64,000 nt of DNA from Arcticibacter eurypsychrophilus (GCF_001730525.1 NZ_MDFN01000026.1:1-64000), one strand, 5' to 3'. Shown: positions 43,089 through 53,303, counted from the stretch's first letter. The notes: generated by a model from the sequence alone, not told the origin. A program made the numbers and translations.

Positions 43089-43787
43089 ATGATTGTCTCT
43101 CTTACTATAATCCGATACCCCCGTCGATATATTCCCTTTGCTTTTTTAGCCATGGCTATACACCGGCTTCCAATGTCTTTAAATAAAAAATGCACCTTCT
43201 ATCGGTTAATGGGCTCTGGTCGCAATGGAACGTTTGATCTTTCTCCTGATTTGCAGCAATGGGCACTTTTAGCAGTTTGGAAAAACCAGGAAGACTTTGA
43301 TGCCTTTTATTCTAAATCCTTTATAAGTCGCTGGTGGACCAATTTCACTCAGGAGAAATGGACGGTATTATGTGAACCGCTCATCAGTCATGGCACCTGG
43401 GATAACCAAACACCTTTTGGAAAAGATTTCAATCAAACTACTTACAATGGTCCAATCGCCGTGTTAACACGCGCCACTATACGACTTTCTAAATTGAAAG
43501 GATTTTGGTCCAATGTAGATCCTGTAGCTCAGCTCATGCTTAAAGCAAAAGGGTATATTACTTCTTTTGGTATTGGAGAAGCGCCAGTTTATAAACAAGC
43601 CACATTTTCGGTATGGCAATCTGCGGAAGACGTTAAAGCATTTGCTTATGGATCTGCAGAGCATAGAGAAGTAATCAAAAAGACAAGAGAGGAAAACTGG
43701 TATAGTGAAGAGCTTTTTGCGAGGTTTAAAATCATCAAAAGCATGGGTGCATTATCCGGGAAAGATCCTTTGGAGAACATCATCTAA
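43089..43787 (+). CDS. Spheroidene monooxygenase (CrtA)-like protein
   Basis: 232 residues. TFYRLMGSGRNGTFDLSPDLQQWALLAVWKN, TRATIRLSKLKGFWSNVDPVAQLM and YKQATFSVWQSAEDVKAFAYGSAEHREVIKKTREENWYSEELFARF are close to the CrtA family, heme-type oxygenases that add a keto or hydroxy group to acyclic carotenoids. No other carotenoid gene is near, so the real substrate is uncertain. The start is the ATG at 43089. An 82-codon gene follows after 19 bp. Confidence 0.75.
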   Translation: MIVSLTIIRYPRRYIPFAFLAMAIHRLPMSLNKKCTFYRLMGSGRNGTFDLSPDLQQWALLAVWKNQEDFDAFYSKSFISRWWTNFTQEKWTVLCEPLISHGTWDNQTPFGKDFNQTTYNGPIAVLTRATIRLSKLKGFWSNVDPVAQLMLKAKGYITSFGIGEAPVYKQATFSVWQSAEDVKAFAYGSAEHREVIKKTREENWYSEELFARFKIIKSMGALSGKDPLENII

Positions 43788-43806
43788 ATATACATATCTT
43801 TGATTT

Positions 43807-44055
43807 ATGCGAGTAGTTGCTGAGTTACCCAGACCGGATTGTAAGATTACCATTTTTTCAATGAACAGTAAATTCATCATTAAATTTGAGAAAGGAAATC
43901 TGGAGCAAACCTATAAATTAGCTGAAATAGATTTATTGAATGGCTTAAACGGAGTCTTTGAACTGTTGGATGAAGAGTTCATTTCTACCGTAGTAAGCAG
44001 GTTTGAAAGGATGAATGATGACTTTTCAAACACATGGCATCGATATGAAACCTAG
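43807..44055 (+). CDS. Small conserved-type protein of unknown function
   Basis: 82 residues, MRVVAELPRPDCKITIFSMNSKFIIKFEKGNLEQTYKLAEIDLLNG; mostly strand-helix character, no signal peptide, no motif. It follows the CrtA-like gene by 19 bp and may be co-transcribed. I recognise no family, but the start with PRPDCKITIFSMN and the KFEKG segment look like a small protein common in Bacteroidetes genomes. Confidence 0.5.
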   Translation: MRVVAELPRPDCKITIFSMNSKFIIKFEKGNLEQTYKLAEIDLLNGLNGVFELLDEEFISTVVSRFERMNDDFSNTWHRYET

Positions 44056-44355
44056 TAAATAGCATTAAACTAATCATTTACCTATCTTAATATAAAACAT
44101 TATATTATAGTAGATTAATTCACAAATCAGAATTTAATTTGGCCATTGTAGCTCTAAACTCACTCTATTTTATACCTACATGAAGTGATGATTGATTTAA
44201 TATAATACAATATGTTCATTAACATTAAGTTACAAATAAAACAAAATATAATTTCGCAGCGCTAATTCTTATAATTAGGCCCTTTTACGAGTTTATACGC
44301 CTTTCTGTCACATCTGACGAAAATGTAACATCAATCAATTATCTTTGCACTACGA
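44056..44355. other. 300-bp gap before lepA
   Basis: No gene. The right end has the lepA promoter (44340-44347). The rest is AT-rich without clear repeats. Confidence 0.5.
44340..44347 (+). promoter_or_regulatory. -7 box of lepA, very short leader
   Basis: TATCTTTG matches the Bacteroidetes -7 consensus TAnnTTTG and ends 8 bases before the ATG at 44356. Transcription would begin about 5 bases before the start codon, so the mRNA would have almost no leader. Confidence 0.55.
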
Positions 44356-46143
44356 ATGAAGAATATCCGTAATTTTTGCATCATTGCACATATCGATCAT
44401 GGCAAGAGTACTTTGGCCGATCGGTTATTAGAATATACTAATACCATCAGCAAGCGTGACGCGCAGGCTCAATTGCTTGACAATATGGATCTGGAACGTG
44501 AACGAGGAATCACGATAAAGAGCCATGCCATACAAATGAACTATAGCCTTAATGGCGAAGACTACATATTTAACCTGATTGATACACCGGGACACGTCGA
44601 CTTTTCATATGAAGTTTCCCGTTCTATCGCTGCATGCGAAGGCGCCTTATTAATAGTAGACGCTTCTCAGGGAATTCAGGCTCAAACTATCTCTAATCTT
44701 TATCTGGCTCTGGAGCATGACCTGGAAATTATTCCCATCTTAAATAAAATGGATCTTCCGGGAGCAATGCCTGAAGAAGTGAAAGATCAGATCATCGAAC
44801 TTATAGGTTGCAAGAGAGAGGACATCATACCGGCTTCGGGTAAAACCGGACTAGGCGTTCATGAAATACTGGAAGCGATTGTAAGCCGCGTTCCTGCTCC
44901 TAAAGGAAATGAAACAGGTGCGTTGCAAGCATTAATATTTGACTCTGTATTTAACTCTTTCCGTGGTATCATTGCCTATTTCAAGGTTGTGCATGGAGAA
45001 ATTAGAAAGGGTGATAAAGTTAAATTCATTGCTACAGGCAAGGAATATATTGCAGATGAGGTTGGAATTTTGAAACTCAATCAGGAACCAAGGGATGTAG
45101 TAAGGACAGGTGATGTAGGATATATCATCTCTGGAATCAAAGAAGCCCGTGAAGTTAAAGTGGGTGATACGATCACTAAGGTTGATCGTCCCTCTACTGA
45201 TGCCATTCAAGGTTTTGAAGAAGTAAAACCCATGGTATTTGCAGGAATATATCCAGTGGATACTGACGACTTTGAAGAGTTGCGCGAAAGCATGCACAAG
45301 CTTCAGCTAAATGATGCCTCTATTGTATTTGAACCTGAATCATCTGCCGCTTTAGGGTTTGGTTTCCGTTGCGGATTTCTTGGCATGCTCCATATGGAGA
45401 TCATTCAGGAAAGACTGGAACGGGAATTCGACATGACTGTAATTACGACAGTCCCCAACGTATCCTATATTGCGCATACCACCCGTCAGGAAGTAGTTCA
45501 CGTTAATAATCCTTCGGATCTTCCCGATCCAAGTAAGATAGATTCTGTTGAAGAGCCTTATATAAAAGCGAACATCATTACAAAATCAGAATTCGTTGGT
45601 CCGATCATGTCCCTTTGCATTCAAAAAAGAGGAATCATCATCAATCAATCTTACCTAACCTCAGATCGTGTGGAGTTGATCTTTGAACTTCCGATGGGAG
45701 AAATTGTATTTGACTTCTACGACCGACTGAAAACTATTTCCAAAGGATATGCCTCATTTGACTACCATCAGATTGGTTACCGAAAGTCAGACCTGGTTCG
45801 ATTGGATATCCGCTTAAACAGTGAGCCTGTTGATGCTTTATCCTCATTGATTCACCGGGCAAATTCATATGACTTCGGAAAGCGCATCTGCGAAAAACTG
45901 AGAGAGCTTATCCCAAGACAACAGTTTGAGATTATTATACAGGCGTCAATTGGTGCTAAAGTAATTGCCCGTGAAACAGTAAAGGCACTACGAAAAGATG
46001 TTACTGCTAAATGTTATGGTGGTGATATTTCACGTAAGCGTAAGCTGCTTGAGAAACAGAAAAAGGGTAAGAAGCGAATGCGCCAGGTTGGAAATGTAGA
46101 GATTCCTCAATCCGCATTTATGGCCGTACTTAAATTAGACTAG
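44356..46143 (+). CDS. lepA: Elongation factor 4 (LepA), back-translocating GTPase
   Basis: 595 residues, the normal size. G-motifs are complete: AHIDHGKST (residues 10-18), [19 protein letters not shown] (130s) and the EF4-specific C-terminal tail with [26 protein letters not shown] type of end (here [20 protein letters not shown]). It acts on stalled or mis-translocated ribosomes. folD follows after 36 bp on the same strand, suggesting co-transcription. Confidence 0.97.
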   Translation: MKNIRNFCIIAHIDHGKSTLADRLLEYTNTISKRDAQAQLLDNMDLERERGITIKSHAIQMNYSLNGEDYIFNLIDTPGHVDFSYEVSRSIAACEGALLIVDASQGIQAQTISNLYLALEHDLEIIPILNKMDLPGAMPEEVKDQIIELIGCKREDIIPASGKTGLGVHEILEAIVSRVPAPKGNETGALQALIFDSVFNSFRGIIAYFKVVHGEIRKGDKVKFIATGKEYIADEVGILKLNQEPRDVVRTGDVGYIISGIKEAREVKVGDTITKVDRPSTDAIQGFEEVKPMVFAGIYPVDTDDFEELRESMHKLQLNDASIVFEPESSAALGFGFRCGFLGMLHMEIIQERLEREFDMTVITTVPNVSYIAHTTRQEVVHVNNPSDLPDPSKIDSVEEPYIKANIITKSEFVGPIMSLCIQKRGIIINQSYLTSDRVELIFELPMGEIVFDFYDRLKTISKGYASFDYHQIGYRKSDLVRLDIRLNSEPVDALSSLIHRANSYDFGKRICEKLRELIPRQQFEIIIQASIGAKVIARETVKALRKDVTAKCYGGDISRKRKLLEKQKKGKKRMRQVGNVEIPQSAFMAVLKLD

Positions 46144-46179
46144 ATCATATTAAATTCAGCACATTTCTATAATTGAACC

Positions 46180-47061
46180 ATGCAGTTATTAGACGGTAAA
46201 TTCGTATCCGAAAAACTTAAAGAAGAAATAACAGCTGAGGCTGCCGGAGTATTGGCAATCCTTGGCAGGAAACCCCATCTTGTTGCCATTTTAGTGGGTC
46301 ATGATGGTGGAAGTGAAACTTACGTTGCCAGTAAGATGAGGAACTGTGAGAAGGTTGGATTTAAATCCTCCCTCTACCGTTACGATAATTCCGTAACTGA
46401 ATCTGAACTATTAGCTAAGATTAAAGAAATCAATAAGGACGAAGAAGTAGATGGACTGATTGTTCAGTTACCATTACCTAAACATATTGACCCTGAAAAA
46501 GTTACAGAAGCAATTGATTTTAGAAAAGATGTTGATGGTTTCCATCCCGTTAACCTGGGAAGAATGATGCGAAACCTTCCTTGCTTTGTTCCGGCGACTC
46601 CTTATGGCATTCTGATGATGCTCGAAGAATATAAAATAGAGACATCAGGAAAACATTGTGTGGTAGTTGGCAGAAGTAACATAGTAGGCAGTCCCATTAG
46701 TATCCTCATGGCCCGAAATGATTACCCGGGCAATTGTACAGTAACGCTAACACATAGTCGCACCAAAGACCTGAAAGATGTTGTCCGGTCTGCAGATATT
46801 ATTATTGCAGCAATTGGCAAAAAGAACTTCATTACGGAAGACATGGTCAAACCAGGAGCTGTAGTTATTGATGTAGGTATTAACACAGAGGTATCAACTA
46901 AGACTAAATCGGGATTTAAGTTATATGGTGATGTAGACTTTGAAAATGTAGCACCTAAAACATCCTGGATTTCACCTGTACCAGGGGGAGTTGGATTAAT
47001 GACGATTGTTGGTTTATTGAAAAATACATTAGCCTCTGCTAAAAAAGAGATCTATCCTTAA
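46180..47061 (+). CDS. folD: Bifunctional methylenetetrahydrofolate dehydrogenase/cyclohydrolase
   Basis: 293 residues. Catalytic Tyr48 and Lys52 are in [17 protein letters not shown], the NADP-binding motif is [19 protein letters not shown], and the closing signature reads [12 protein letters not shown], where most FolD proteins have PGGVGPMT; the Leu in place of Pro is the only deviation. It interconverts 5,10-methylene- and 10-formyl-THF in one-carbon metabolism. It follows lepA closely. The 380-bp stretch behind it contains degenerate repeats. Confidence 0.95.
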   Translation: MQLLDGKFVSEKLKEEITAEAAGVLAILGRKPHLVAILVGHDGGSETYVASKMRNCEKVGFKSSLYRYDNSVTESELLAKIKEINKDEEVDGLIVQLPLPKHIDPEKVTEAIDFRKDVDGFHPVNLGRMMRNLPCFVPATPYGILMMLEEYKIETSGKHCVVVGRSNIVGSPISILMARNDYPGNCTVTLTHSRTKDLKDVVRSADIIIAAIGKKNFITEDMVKPGAVVIDVGINTEVSTKTKSGFKLYGDVDFENVAPKTSWISPVPGGVGLMTIVGLLKNTLASAKKEIYP

Positions 47062-47116
47062 TTTATTTTAGAAGCAGGGATACTTGGAAAACTTCTATTA
47101 CCTCTAATGGATTTGG

Positions 47117-47281
47117 GTTGATTGAGCTTGGAAGACTAATAATAAGTTACGTTCCCTTTGTTTGATTGAGCTTAAGAAACCAAAAACAAGGTAACGTATT
47201 CTAACTTTCCGCTGGTTTGATTAAGTGTAACAAAACAACAATATAGTATACTATTATATAGTTCAGCCAATTTGATTAAGC
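47117..47281. repeat. Four spaced boxes TTTGATTRAG, about 44-55 bp apart
   Basis: Boxes begin at 47117 (GTTGATTGAGCTT), 47161 (TTTGATTGAGCTT), 47216 (TTTGATTAAGT) and 47271 (TTTGATTAAGC); spacing 44, 55, 55. The first two units also share GTTACGTT/GTAACGTA further on, so the array looks like an old tandem repeat with a 44-55 bp period. The intervals are unlike each other otherwise. They lie in the gap between folD and queE. Confidence 0.6.
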
Positions 47282-47417
47282 AAAATCACTTCAATCAACT
47301 TATAAATAGATGAATATCTAAGTTATCCTGAATATCTAAATAAGGTCTACTTTACTAGGATCGCCATTACTAAAATAATAATGACATTTCACTGCCTATA
47401 TCTTTTATTTCAATAAG

Positions 47418-47425
47418 TACATTTG
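47418..47425 (+). promoter_or_regulatory. -7 box of queE
   Basis: TACATTTG is a full match to TAnnTTTG and ends 16 bases before the ATG at 47442. I see no TTG at the expected upstream spacing. Confidence 0.5.
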
Positions 47426-47441
47426 CAGCCTTAACAATAAA

Positions 47442-48065
47442 ATGATTCAAAAAGTACCGGAAGACGGAACCTTACTCCCATTAATGGAGGAGTTTTACAC
47501 CATACAGGGCGAAGGTTACCATAGTGGAAAAGCAGCCTATTTTATTAGGCTTGGAGGTTGTGATGTAGGTTGCCATTGGTGCGACGTCAAAGAAAGCTGG
47601 GATGCATCAATTCATCCCCTTACCCCAGTAGATCAAATTGTAGCCAATGCGAAAAAGTACCCCGGAAAGACCGTAGTGATTACAGGTGGGGAACCCTTAA
47701 TGTATAATCTTGATTATCTGACCTCTGAACTTCAGAACAAAGGCATTAAAACCTTTGTGGAGACGTCAGGTGCTTACCCTTTATCAGGCTTCTGGGACTG
47801 GATTTGTTTATCTCCAAAGAAATTCAAATCACCTGATTCTTCTATTTACCCACATGCCGGAGAACTTAAAGTAATCGTGTTTAACAAAAGCGATTTTGCC
47901 TGGGCGGAAACTCATGCGGACCTGGTTTCAGAAGGCTGCAAGCTTTATCTACAGCCCGAGTGGTCTAAGTCGAAGGAAATCATCCCTTTGATTATTGATT
48001 ACGTGAAAGAAAACCCAAGATGGGAGATTTCTCTGCAAACCCACAAATTCCTGAACATTCCTTAG
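47442..48065 (+). CDS. queE: 7-carboxy-7-deazaguanine synthase (radical SAM)
   Basis: 207 residues. The SAM-radical cluster motif CxxxCxxC is at Cys40, Cys44 and Cys47 (GGCDVGCHWCDVK), preceded by EEFYTIQGEGYHSGKAAYFIRLGG as in QueE. The later VITGGEPLMYNLDYL and LSPKKFKSPDSSIYPHAGELKVI are further QueE features. It makes CDG on the pathway to queuosine or other 7-deazaguanines. No queC or queD is in the window. Confidence 0.93.
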   Translation: MIQKVPEDGTLLPLMEEFYTIQGEGYHSGKAAYFIRLGGCDVGCHWCDVKESWDASIHPLTPVDQIVANAKKYPGKTVVITGGEPLMYNLDYLTSELQNKGIKTFVETSGAYPLSGFWDWICLSPKKFKSPDSSIYPHAGELKVIVFNKSDFAWAETHADLVSEGCKLYLQPEWSKSKEIIPLIIDYVKENPRWEISLQTHKFLNIP

Positions 48066-48240
48066 TGGGAAATGATCCTTCAAAAGGTGTAGCTTCCCAT
48101 TCTACAGGTACTGTCTGGTAATTTTAAAGCATCATTCCGGCTAATGAAAATCAGCCCTACAGCTACTGCCAGGATATGAGAACATATGAAATTAATTCTT
48201 CATTAACTATATGTAAAATAACTCTCCTATATTAGGTGAA

Positions 48241-50151
48241 ATGTTCTATTCGCATCAGCTTTTATTAACAGGATTCTTCGTCTTATATAGCCTGACGATA
48301 GATGCGCAGCAACCAGAAATCACACAAGTTCGTTCCGCTAAGCAAGCCTATGAGCAGGCAGGCTCGCATATTCGTAAAAAACAATACAGCAATGCGATTA
48401 CGCTGCTGCAAAAAGCAGTACAGGAAGATCCTCACTTCGCATCAGCTTACCAGCAATTAGGTGATATATACCGGCTTACTGAAGCCTATACAGAGGCTAA
48501 GGCAAGCTATGAATCAGTGCTTAAGATAGACCCGAACTTTAATTCGTTAACCTTTTATGGCCTTGCTATTAGCAATTTCTACAGCGGCAACTACGCCGAA
48601 GCATTGCCTTGGTTTACTAAATATGCCCAATCGCCCAAACTGACAGACAAAAGCAAATTACAAATAGAGAAATATATTCAGGACTGCAGGTACGGGATGA
48701 ATGCAGTCCGCAAGCCCGTTCCTTTTGATCCCATCAATCTGGGTGCTAGTATCAACACCCCTAACCAAGAGTATTTTCCCAGCATTACTGCCGATAATGA
48801 ACAAATTATATTTACCAGGCGAACCAAAAACAATGAGGATTTTTATGAAAGTGAAAAGACTTCAGAAGGGTGGAAACCTGCTACCTCGTTAAGCTCCAAT
48901 ATCAATACAGAGTCCTACAATGAAGGTGCTCAATGCATCTCTCCTGATGGTGTTTACTTATTTTTTACTGCTTGCAACCGGCCCGACGGACAAGGAAGCT
49001 GCGATATATACCTCAGCAAAAAGAATGGTAAAGACTGGAGTGTTACCTATAATCCCGGTTCACCATTAAATACAGAGTCCTGGGAATCGCAACCTGCACT
49101 TAACGCAGATGGCAAAAGGCTCTACTTTGTAAGCAACAGAAAAGGAGGCTATGGAGGTAATGACATTTGGTGTGCAGAACTCAAACCTGACGGAGAGTGG
49201 TCTGAACCCAAAAACCTGGGTCCAAATATCAATACCCCTTATGATGAGCATTCACCATATATACATCCCGACAATAAAACCCTCTATTTTTCATCCGAAG
49301 GTTGGCCTGGATTAGGGAAGCAGGACATATTTATGAGCGTACAGGAAGATAGCGGACAATGGAAGCAACCCACAAATCTGGGATACCCCATCAATACAGC
49401 CAAAGAACAAAGTGGGTTTATGGTAAGCACTGATGGAAATACAGCCTACTACTCCTCAGATATTAAAGGTGGTTATGGCGGTATGGATATCTATTCATTC
49501 AAATTGAATGATGCATTCAAACCTAAAAAAGTAACCTACGTAAAGGGTAGCATCACTGATTTTGATACCCAAAAGGCATTATCTGCACAGGTTACGATAG
49601 TCGATCTTAAAACTGGAAAGCCAGCATTTGAAGATGACGAAGACAATAATGGAAAATTCCTGGCCACCTTACCTCAGGATTCTAAATATGCACTGACTAT
49701 ATTCAAAAAAGGATATATGGTATACTCTGAAAATTTAGCATTGGAAACTCAGAATGATCGAGCACCTTTTATTCTAGATGTAAAACTGAAACCTATTAAG
49801 GTACAGGAAGAAGCCACATTAAAGAACATATTCTTTGACACCGATAAGTATAGCTTACTGCCGGAATCCAAATCTGACCTAGCTATATTGATTCGTTTTC
49901 TAAATGAAAATGCAACAGTGAGCATTGAAATAAATGGTCACACCGATAACGTCGGTACCGATAAAATTAACTTATTACTTTCAGAAAATCGCGCTAAAGA
50001 AGTTTATAACTATTTGATCAGTAACAAAATAAATTCATCCAGATTAAGCTATAAAGGATATGGAAAAAGCAGCCCTATAGCAGATAACCTTACAGAAACA
50101 GGCAGACAATTAAACCGGAGAACCGCGTTTATTATTAAATCAATTAATTGA
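48241..50151 (+). CDS. OmpA-family protein with TPR, beta-propeller and CRD parts (PorE-like)
   Basis: 636 residues. A signal peptide (1-22, ending DAQQ) precedes TPR-like helices (about 28-115; AYEQAGSHIRKKQYSNAITLLQKAV), a PD40/WD40-like propeller (about 160-410, repeating SADGKRLYFVSNRKGGYGGNDIW-type blades), a carboxypeptidase regulatory-like domain (about 430-515) and a C-terminal OmpA domain that binds peptidoglycan (about 530-636; NGHTDNVGTDKIN). This order is the one described for PorE of the type IX secretion system, but several Bacteroidetes OmpA proteins share it, so T9SS function is inference. No other T9SS gene is near. Confidence 0.75.
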   Translation: MFYSHQLLLTGFFVLYSLTIDAQQPEITQVRSAKQAYEQAGSHIRKKQYSNAITLLQKAVQEDPHFASAYQQLGDIYRLTEAYTEAKASYESVLKIDPNFNSLTFYGLAISNFYSGNYAEALPWFTKYAQSPKLTDKSKLQIEKYIQDCRYGMNAVRKPVPFDPINLGASINTPNQEYFPSITADNEQIIFTRRTKNNEDFYESEKTSEGWKPATSLSSNINTESYNEGAQCISPDGVYLFFTACNRPDGQGSCDIYLSKKNGKDWSVTYNPGSPLNTESWESQPALNADGKRLYFVSNRKGGYGGNDIWCAELKPDGEWSEPKNLGPNINTPYDEHSPYIHPDNKTLYFSSEGWPGLGKQDIFMSVQEDSGQWKQPTNLGYPINTAKEQSGFMVSTDGNTAYYSSDIKGGYGGMDIYSFKLNDAFKPKKVTYVKGSITDFDTQKALSAQVTIVDLKTGKPAFEDDEDNNGKFLATLPQDSKYALTIFKKGYMVYSENLALETQNDRAPFILDVKLKPIKVQEEATLKNIFFDTDKYSLLPESKSDLAILIRFLNENATVSIEINGHTDNVGTDKINLLLSENRAKEVYNYLISNKINSSRLSYKGYGKSSPIADNLTETGRQLNRRTAFIIKSIN

Positions 50152-50271
50152 TATTAGCTATTGTTAATTTTTCTCTGGCAGTAAACCAAAGATAACATCC
50201 CATAGACTGAACTAATCCAAACCTTCTTTCAGATCGATATAACTGACCTATCTATACTTGGACGAATACCA

Positions 50272-50481
50272 TTGTTTGAGACTCTTGCCGTAAACGAAGA
50301 TTTCACCTTGATCTGCTACATGGTCCATGTCAGAAGGTATTTTAAGGAAGCGAAAAATAACGATCAAAAACGGGCAGTATACGCATTGAATGTGTTTGTT
50401 CAGCTCCATGATATAGTTTCAAATTATCTTGAGCAACCTGTTCCTTTTATAAAATCAAAATCTTTCTTAAAAACAGGATAG
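50272..50481 (+). pseudogene. IS66-family transposase fragment
   Basis: The frame opens with TTG and reads LAVNEDFTLICYMVHVRRYFKEAKNNDQKRAVYALNVFVQLHDI. The segment HVRRYFKEAKNNDQKRA is the region of IS66 transposases usually reading HARRYFxxAxxxDxxRAxxAL. The DDE residues are absent, both ends are cut and the tail has no match. It is a scar, not a gene. Confidence 0.6.
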
Positions 50482-50483
50482 AA

Positions 50484-50530
50484 TAAAAAAACCCTCAAAA
50501 TATAAGCCATACAGCTATTTAATTTTGAGG
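50484..50530 (-). terminator. Terminator of alaS
   Basis: On the minus strand CCTCAAAAT (complement of 50522-50530) pairs with 50493-50501 and is followed by GGTTTTTTTATTC, a proper T-run. It lies 29 bp behind the alaS stop. Confidence 0.8.
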
Positions 50531-50558
50531 ATTCGAAAATATACTTAATTATAAAACT

Positions 50559-53192
50559 TTAAACTTTACTAATCAGCTCCTTTGCCTGTAAGATTGCTTT
50601 ATCTAAACCCGAACTGTCCTTACCACCGGCAGTTGCGTAAAAAGGTTGACCACCGCCTCCACCCTGAATATTTTTAGCTAATTCACGAACAATGTTACCT
50701 GCATTCAAACCCCTGGTATTTACCAAATTATCTGAAATGATGACTGTTAGACCAGGTTTACCAGCTTCTTCCGAAGCAAGAACAAGGAATAAGTCCTCCA
50801 CTATCTCCTTTAAGGAAAAGGCAAGGTTTTTTACCGCATCAGGATGAGCAAAGTCAATACGCTGTGCAATAAAATTAATCCCATTAATATTTTCAGCTTT
50901 GGCCGCTAACTCATCTTTCAGGTTCGCTACACGTTCAAATACACTTTTCTCGATCTCCTTTTTTAAGAGGGAGTTTTCCTCCAACAAAGATTCGATTGAC
51001 CTGGAAAGATCTTTTGGGTTTTTTAATAGTGCCTTGATCTGGTTCAAAAGATGAGTCTGGTCAATAAAGTACTGCTCTGCCCGCAGACCTGTTATTGCTT
51101 CAATTCTTCTCACACCAGCAGCAACAGCACTCTCCGAAACTATTTTAAAATAACCTATTTCACCAGTTGCCTGAACATGCAGGCCTCCGCAAAGTTCCTT
51201 TGAATAGGCATCATCAAAAGTTATAATCCGTACAAATTCACCGTATTTCTCGCCAAATAAGGCCGTTACGCCTCTTTTAACAGCATCCTGAATAGGAACA
51301 TTTCGTTCTTCTTTCAGAAAAATATTTTCCCTGATCTTTTGGTTGACTATTGCCTCAACCTGCGCCAACTCCTCATCCGTAACCTTTGCAAAGTGCGAAA
51401 AGTCAAACCGCAAAGTATCTGCATTAACCAGCGAGCCTTTTTGTTGTACATGCGTACCCAGCACTTGGCGCAAAGCCGCCTGCAAAAGATGTGTAGCCGA
51501 ATGATTACTCTTGATAGAAGTCCTCCTATCGGCATCTACAACCGCAGTAAAGCCCCCTTCCAGGTTTAATGAAGAAGGAAGTTCATCCGTAAAATGGATA
51601 AATAACGCATTTTCCTTCTTGGTATCTGTAATCAGGATCTGCTGTCCGTCTTCAGCAACTAATACGCCTGTATCACCCACCTGTCCGCCACTCTCTGCAT
51701 AAAACGGTGTTCGGTCTAAAACCAGCTGAAACTGTTCTTTTCCCTTTGCTGAAATCTTTCTATACTTCAAAATCCAAGCAGGTGAGTTTGCCTGGTCATA
51801 CCCTAAAAACTCATTTGAATCACCCTGGTTAACTATAATCCAATCCGACGTATCAACAACAGTTGCAGCTCTTGAACGAGCCTTCTGAGCTTCTAAGGCC
51901 TTAGAAAAACCCTCCATATCAACGGTCATTCCATTTTCACGCGCCATCAGATCAGTCAGGTCAATAGGAAATCCAAAGGTATCGTACAACTCAAAAGCAA
52001 AGTTGCCTTCAACTACCTGATCCGTAGAACTATATTTTTCAAAACGCTGTATCCCTGCTGCAAGAGTTCTTAAGAATGAAATCTCCTCTTCCAGAATCAC
52101 CTTCTGTACAAAATCCTGCTGCGCCTTCAACTCAGGAAACACCCCTTCAAACTGCTCAGCCAAAATAGGTACCAGTTTATTGATAAATGGATCTTTAAAT
52201 TCTAGGAAGCTATATGCGTACCGCACAGCCCGTCGAAGTATTCTTCTGATCACATATCCAGCTTTCACATTTGAAGGCAACTGACCGTCTGCTATCGCGA
52301 ATGCAATAGCACGAATATGGTCAGACATCACCCTCATGGCAATATCAGTTTTAGCTAAACTTTCTCCCTGATGATACGGGATACCGCTTTCCTTAGAAAT
52401 AAACGAAATTAGCGGTTGAAATACATCCGTATCGTAGTTGGATGATTTACCCTGAAGAATCCGTACCAGTCGCTCCAGTCCCATTCCTGTATCCACATGT
52501 TGCGCCGGAAGCGTTTGTAGAGAACCGTCTTTGAGCCTGTTAAACTGCATGAATACATTATTCCAAATTTCAATTACCTGTGGATGATCGGCATTTACCA
52601 ACGTTTTGCCATCTACTGAAGCACGCTCCTCATCAGGACGACAGTCCACATGGATTTCTGAACAAGGTCCGCATGGTCCTGTATCGCCCATTTCCCAAAA
52701 ATTATCCTTCTTATTACCAAGCAGGATGCGATCTTCTGCAATCCACTTCTTCCAGAAATCGTAAGCTTCCTGATCTTTAGGCAAGCCTTCCTTTTCATCT
52801 CCCTGGAATACAGTAACATATATTTGATTTTCGTTTATGCCATACACTTTAGTCAGCAATTCCCAACTCCAGGCAATGGCGTCCTCTTTAAAATAGTCAC
52901 CAAAACTCCAGTTTCCCAGCATTTCGAACATCGTATGGTGATAGGTATCGATTCCTACTTCTTCCAGGTCATTATGTTTACCCGAAACCCTCAAACAGCG
53001 TTGCGTATCAGCCACACGGGGATATTTTACGGCTGCTTCACCAAGAAATATATCTTTAAACTGGTTCATTCCCGCATTGGTAAACATCAATGTAGGGTCG
53101 TTCTTTACCACAATTGGCGCAGATGGCACTACCTGATGTCCCTTCCCTGCAAAAAAATCTAAAAATCCATTTCTGATTTCCTTCGTTGTCAT
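50559..53192 (-). CDS. alaS: Alanyl-tRNA synthetase
   Basis: 877 residues from the ATG at 53192 (MTTKEIRNGFLDFFAGKGHQVVPSAP); 18 upstream codons are open but not part of the family. The class II core has FTNAGMNQFKDIFLG, the editing domain HSATHLLQAALRQVLG and CGGLHVQATGEIG, and the C-terminal end GGGGGQPFYATAGG. A perfect TAACTTTG box on the minus strand lies at 53211-53218. It charges tRNA-Ala and edits Ser and Gly mischarging. Confidence 0.97.
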   Translation of the reverse strand: MTTKEIRNGFLDFFAGKGHQVVPSAPIVVKNDPTLMFTNAGMNQFKDIFLGEAAVKYPRVADTQRCLRVSGKHNDLEEVGIDTYHHTMFEMLGNWSFGDYFKEDAIAWSWELLTKVYGINENQIYVTVFQGDEKEGLPKDQEAYDFWKKWIAEDRILLGNKKDNFWEMGDTGPCGPCSEIHVDCRPDEERASVDGKTLVNADHPQVIEIWNNVFMQFNRLKDGSLQTLPAQHVDTGMGLERLVRILQGKSSNYDTDVFQPLISFISKESGIPYHQGESLAKTDIAMRVMSDHIRAIAFAIADGQLPSNVKAGYVIRRILRRAVRYAYSFLEFKDPFINKLVPILAEQFEGVFPELKAQQDFVQKVILEEEISFLRTLAAGIQRFEKYSSTDQVVEGNFAFELYDTFGFPIDLTDLMARENGMTVDMEGFSKALEAQKARSRAATVVDTSDWIIVNQGDSNEFLGYDQANSPAWILKYRKISAKGKEQFQLVLDRTPFYAESGGQVGDTGVLVAEDGQQILITDTKKENALFIHFTDELPSSLNLEGGFTAVVDADRRTSIKSNHSATHLLQAALRQVLGTHVQQKGSLVNADTLRFDFSHFAKVTDEELAQVEAIVNQKIRENIFLKEERNVPIQDAVKRGVTALFGEKYGEFVRIITFDDAYSKELCGGLHVQATGEIGYFKIVSESAVAAGVRRIEAITGLRAEQYFIDQTHLLNQIKALLKNPKDLSRSIESLLEENSLLKKEIEKSVFERVANLKDELAAKAENINGINFIAQRIDFAHPDAVKNLAFSLKEIVEDLFLVLASEEAGKPGLTVIISDNLVNTRGLNAGNIVRELAKNIQGGGGGQPFYATAGGKDSSGLDKAILQAKELISKV

Positions 53193-53292
53193 CCTATACT
53201 TATTTACTTGCAAAGTTAATAGCAGATTTGGATTTTGAAATATCACAATTCATAATTCGGCAAAACTCCTATCAAATATTACTAAATCGTAC

Positions 53293-53300
53293 TACATTTG
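53293..53300 (+). promoter_or_regulatory. -7 box directly before the MerR gene
   Basis: TACATTTG is a full match to TAnnTTTG and ends four bases before the ATG at 53304. Transcription would therefore begin at or next to the start codon, giving a leaderless or nearly leaderless mRNA. Confidence 0.5.
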
Positions 53301-53303
53301 TAT

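Larger units (their letters stand above)
50152..50558. other. 407-bp gap: IS66 remnant and alaS terminator
   Basis: Between the OmpA-family gene and alaS this gap contains a decayed transposase piece (50272-50481) and the alaS terminator (50484-50530), both listed. No other gene. Confidence 0.6.

Noticed and set aside
47117-47281. CRISPR array
   Set aside because: Boxes are short, unequal and partly degenerate, the spacing varies, and there are no cas genes in the window.
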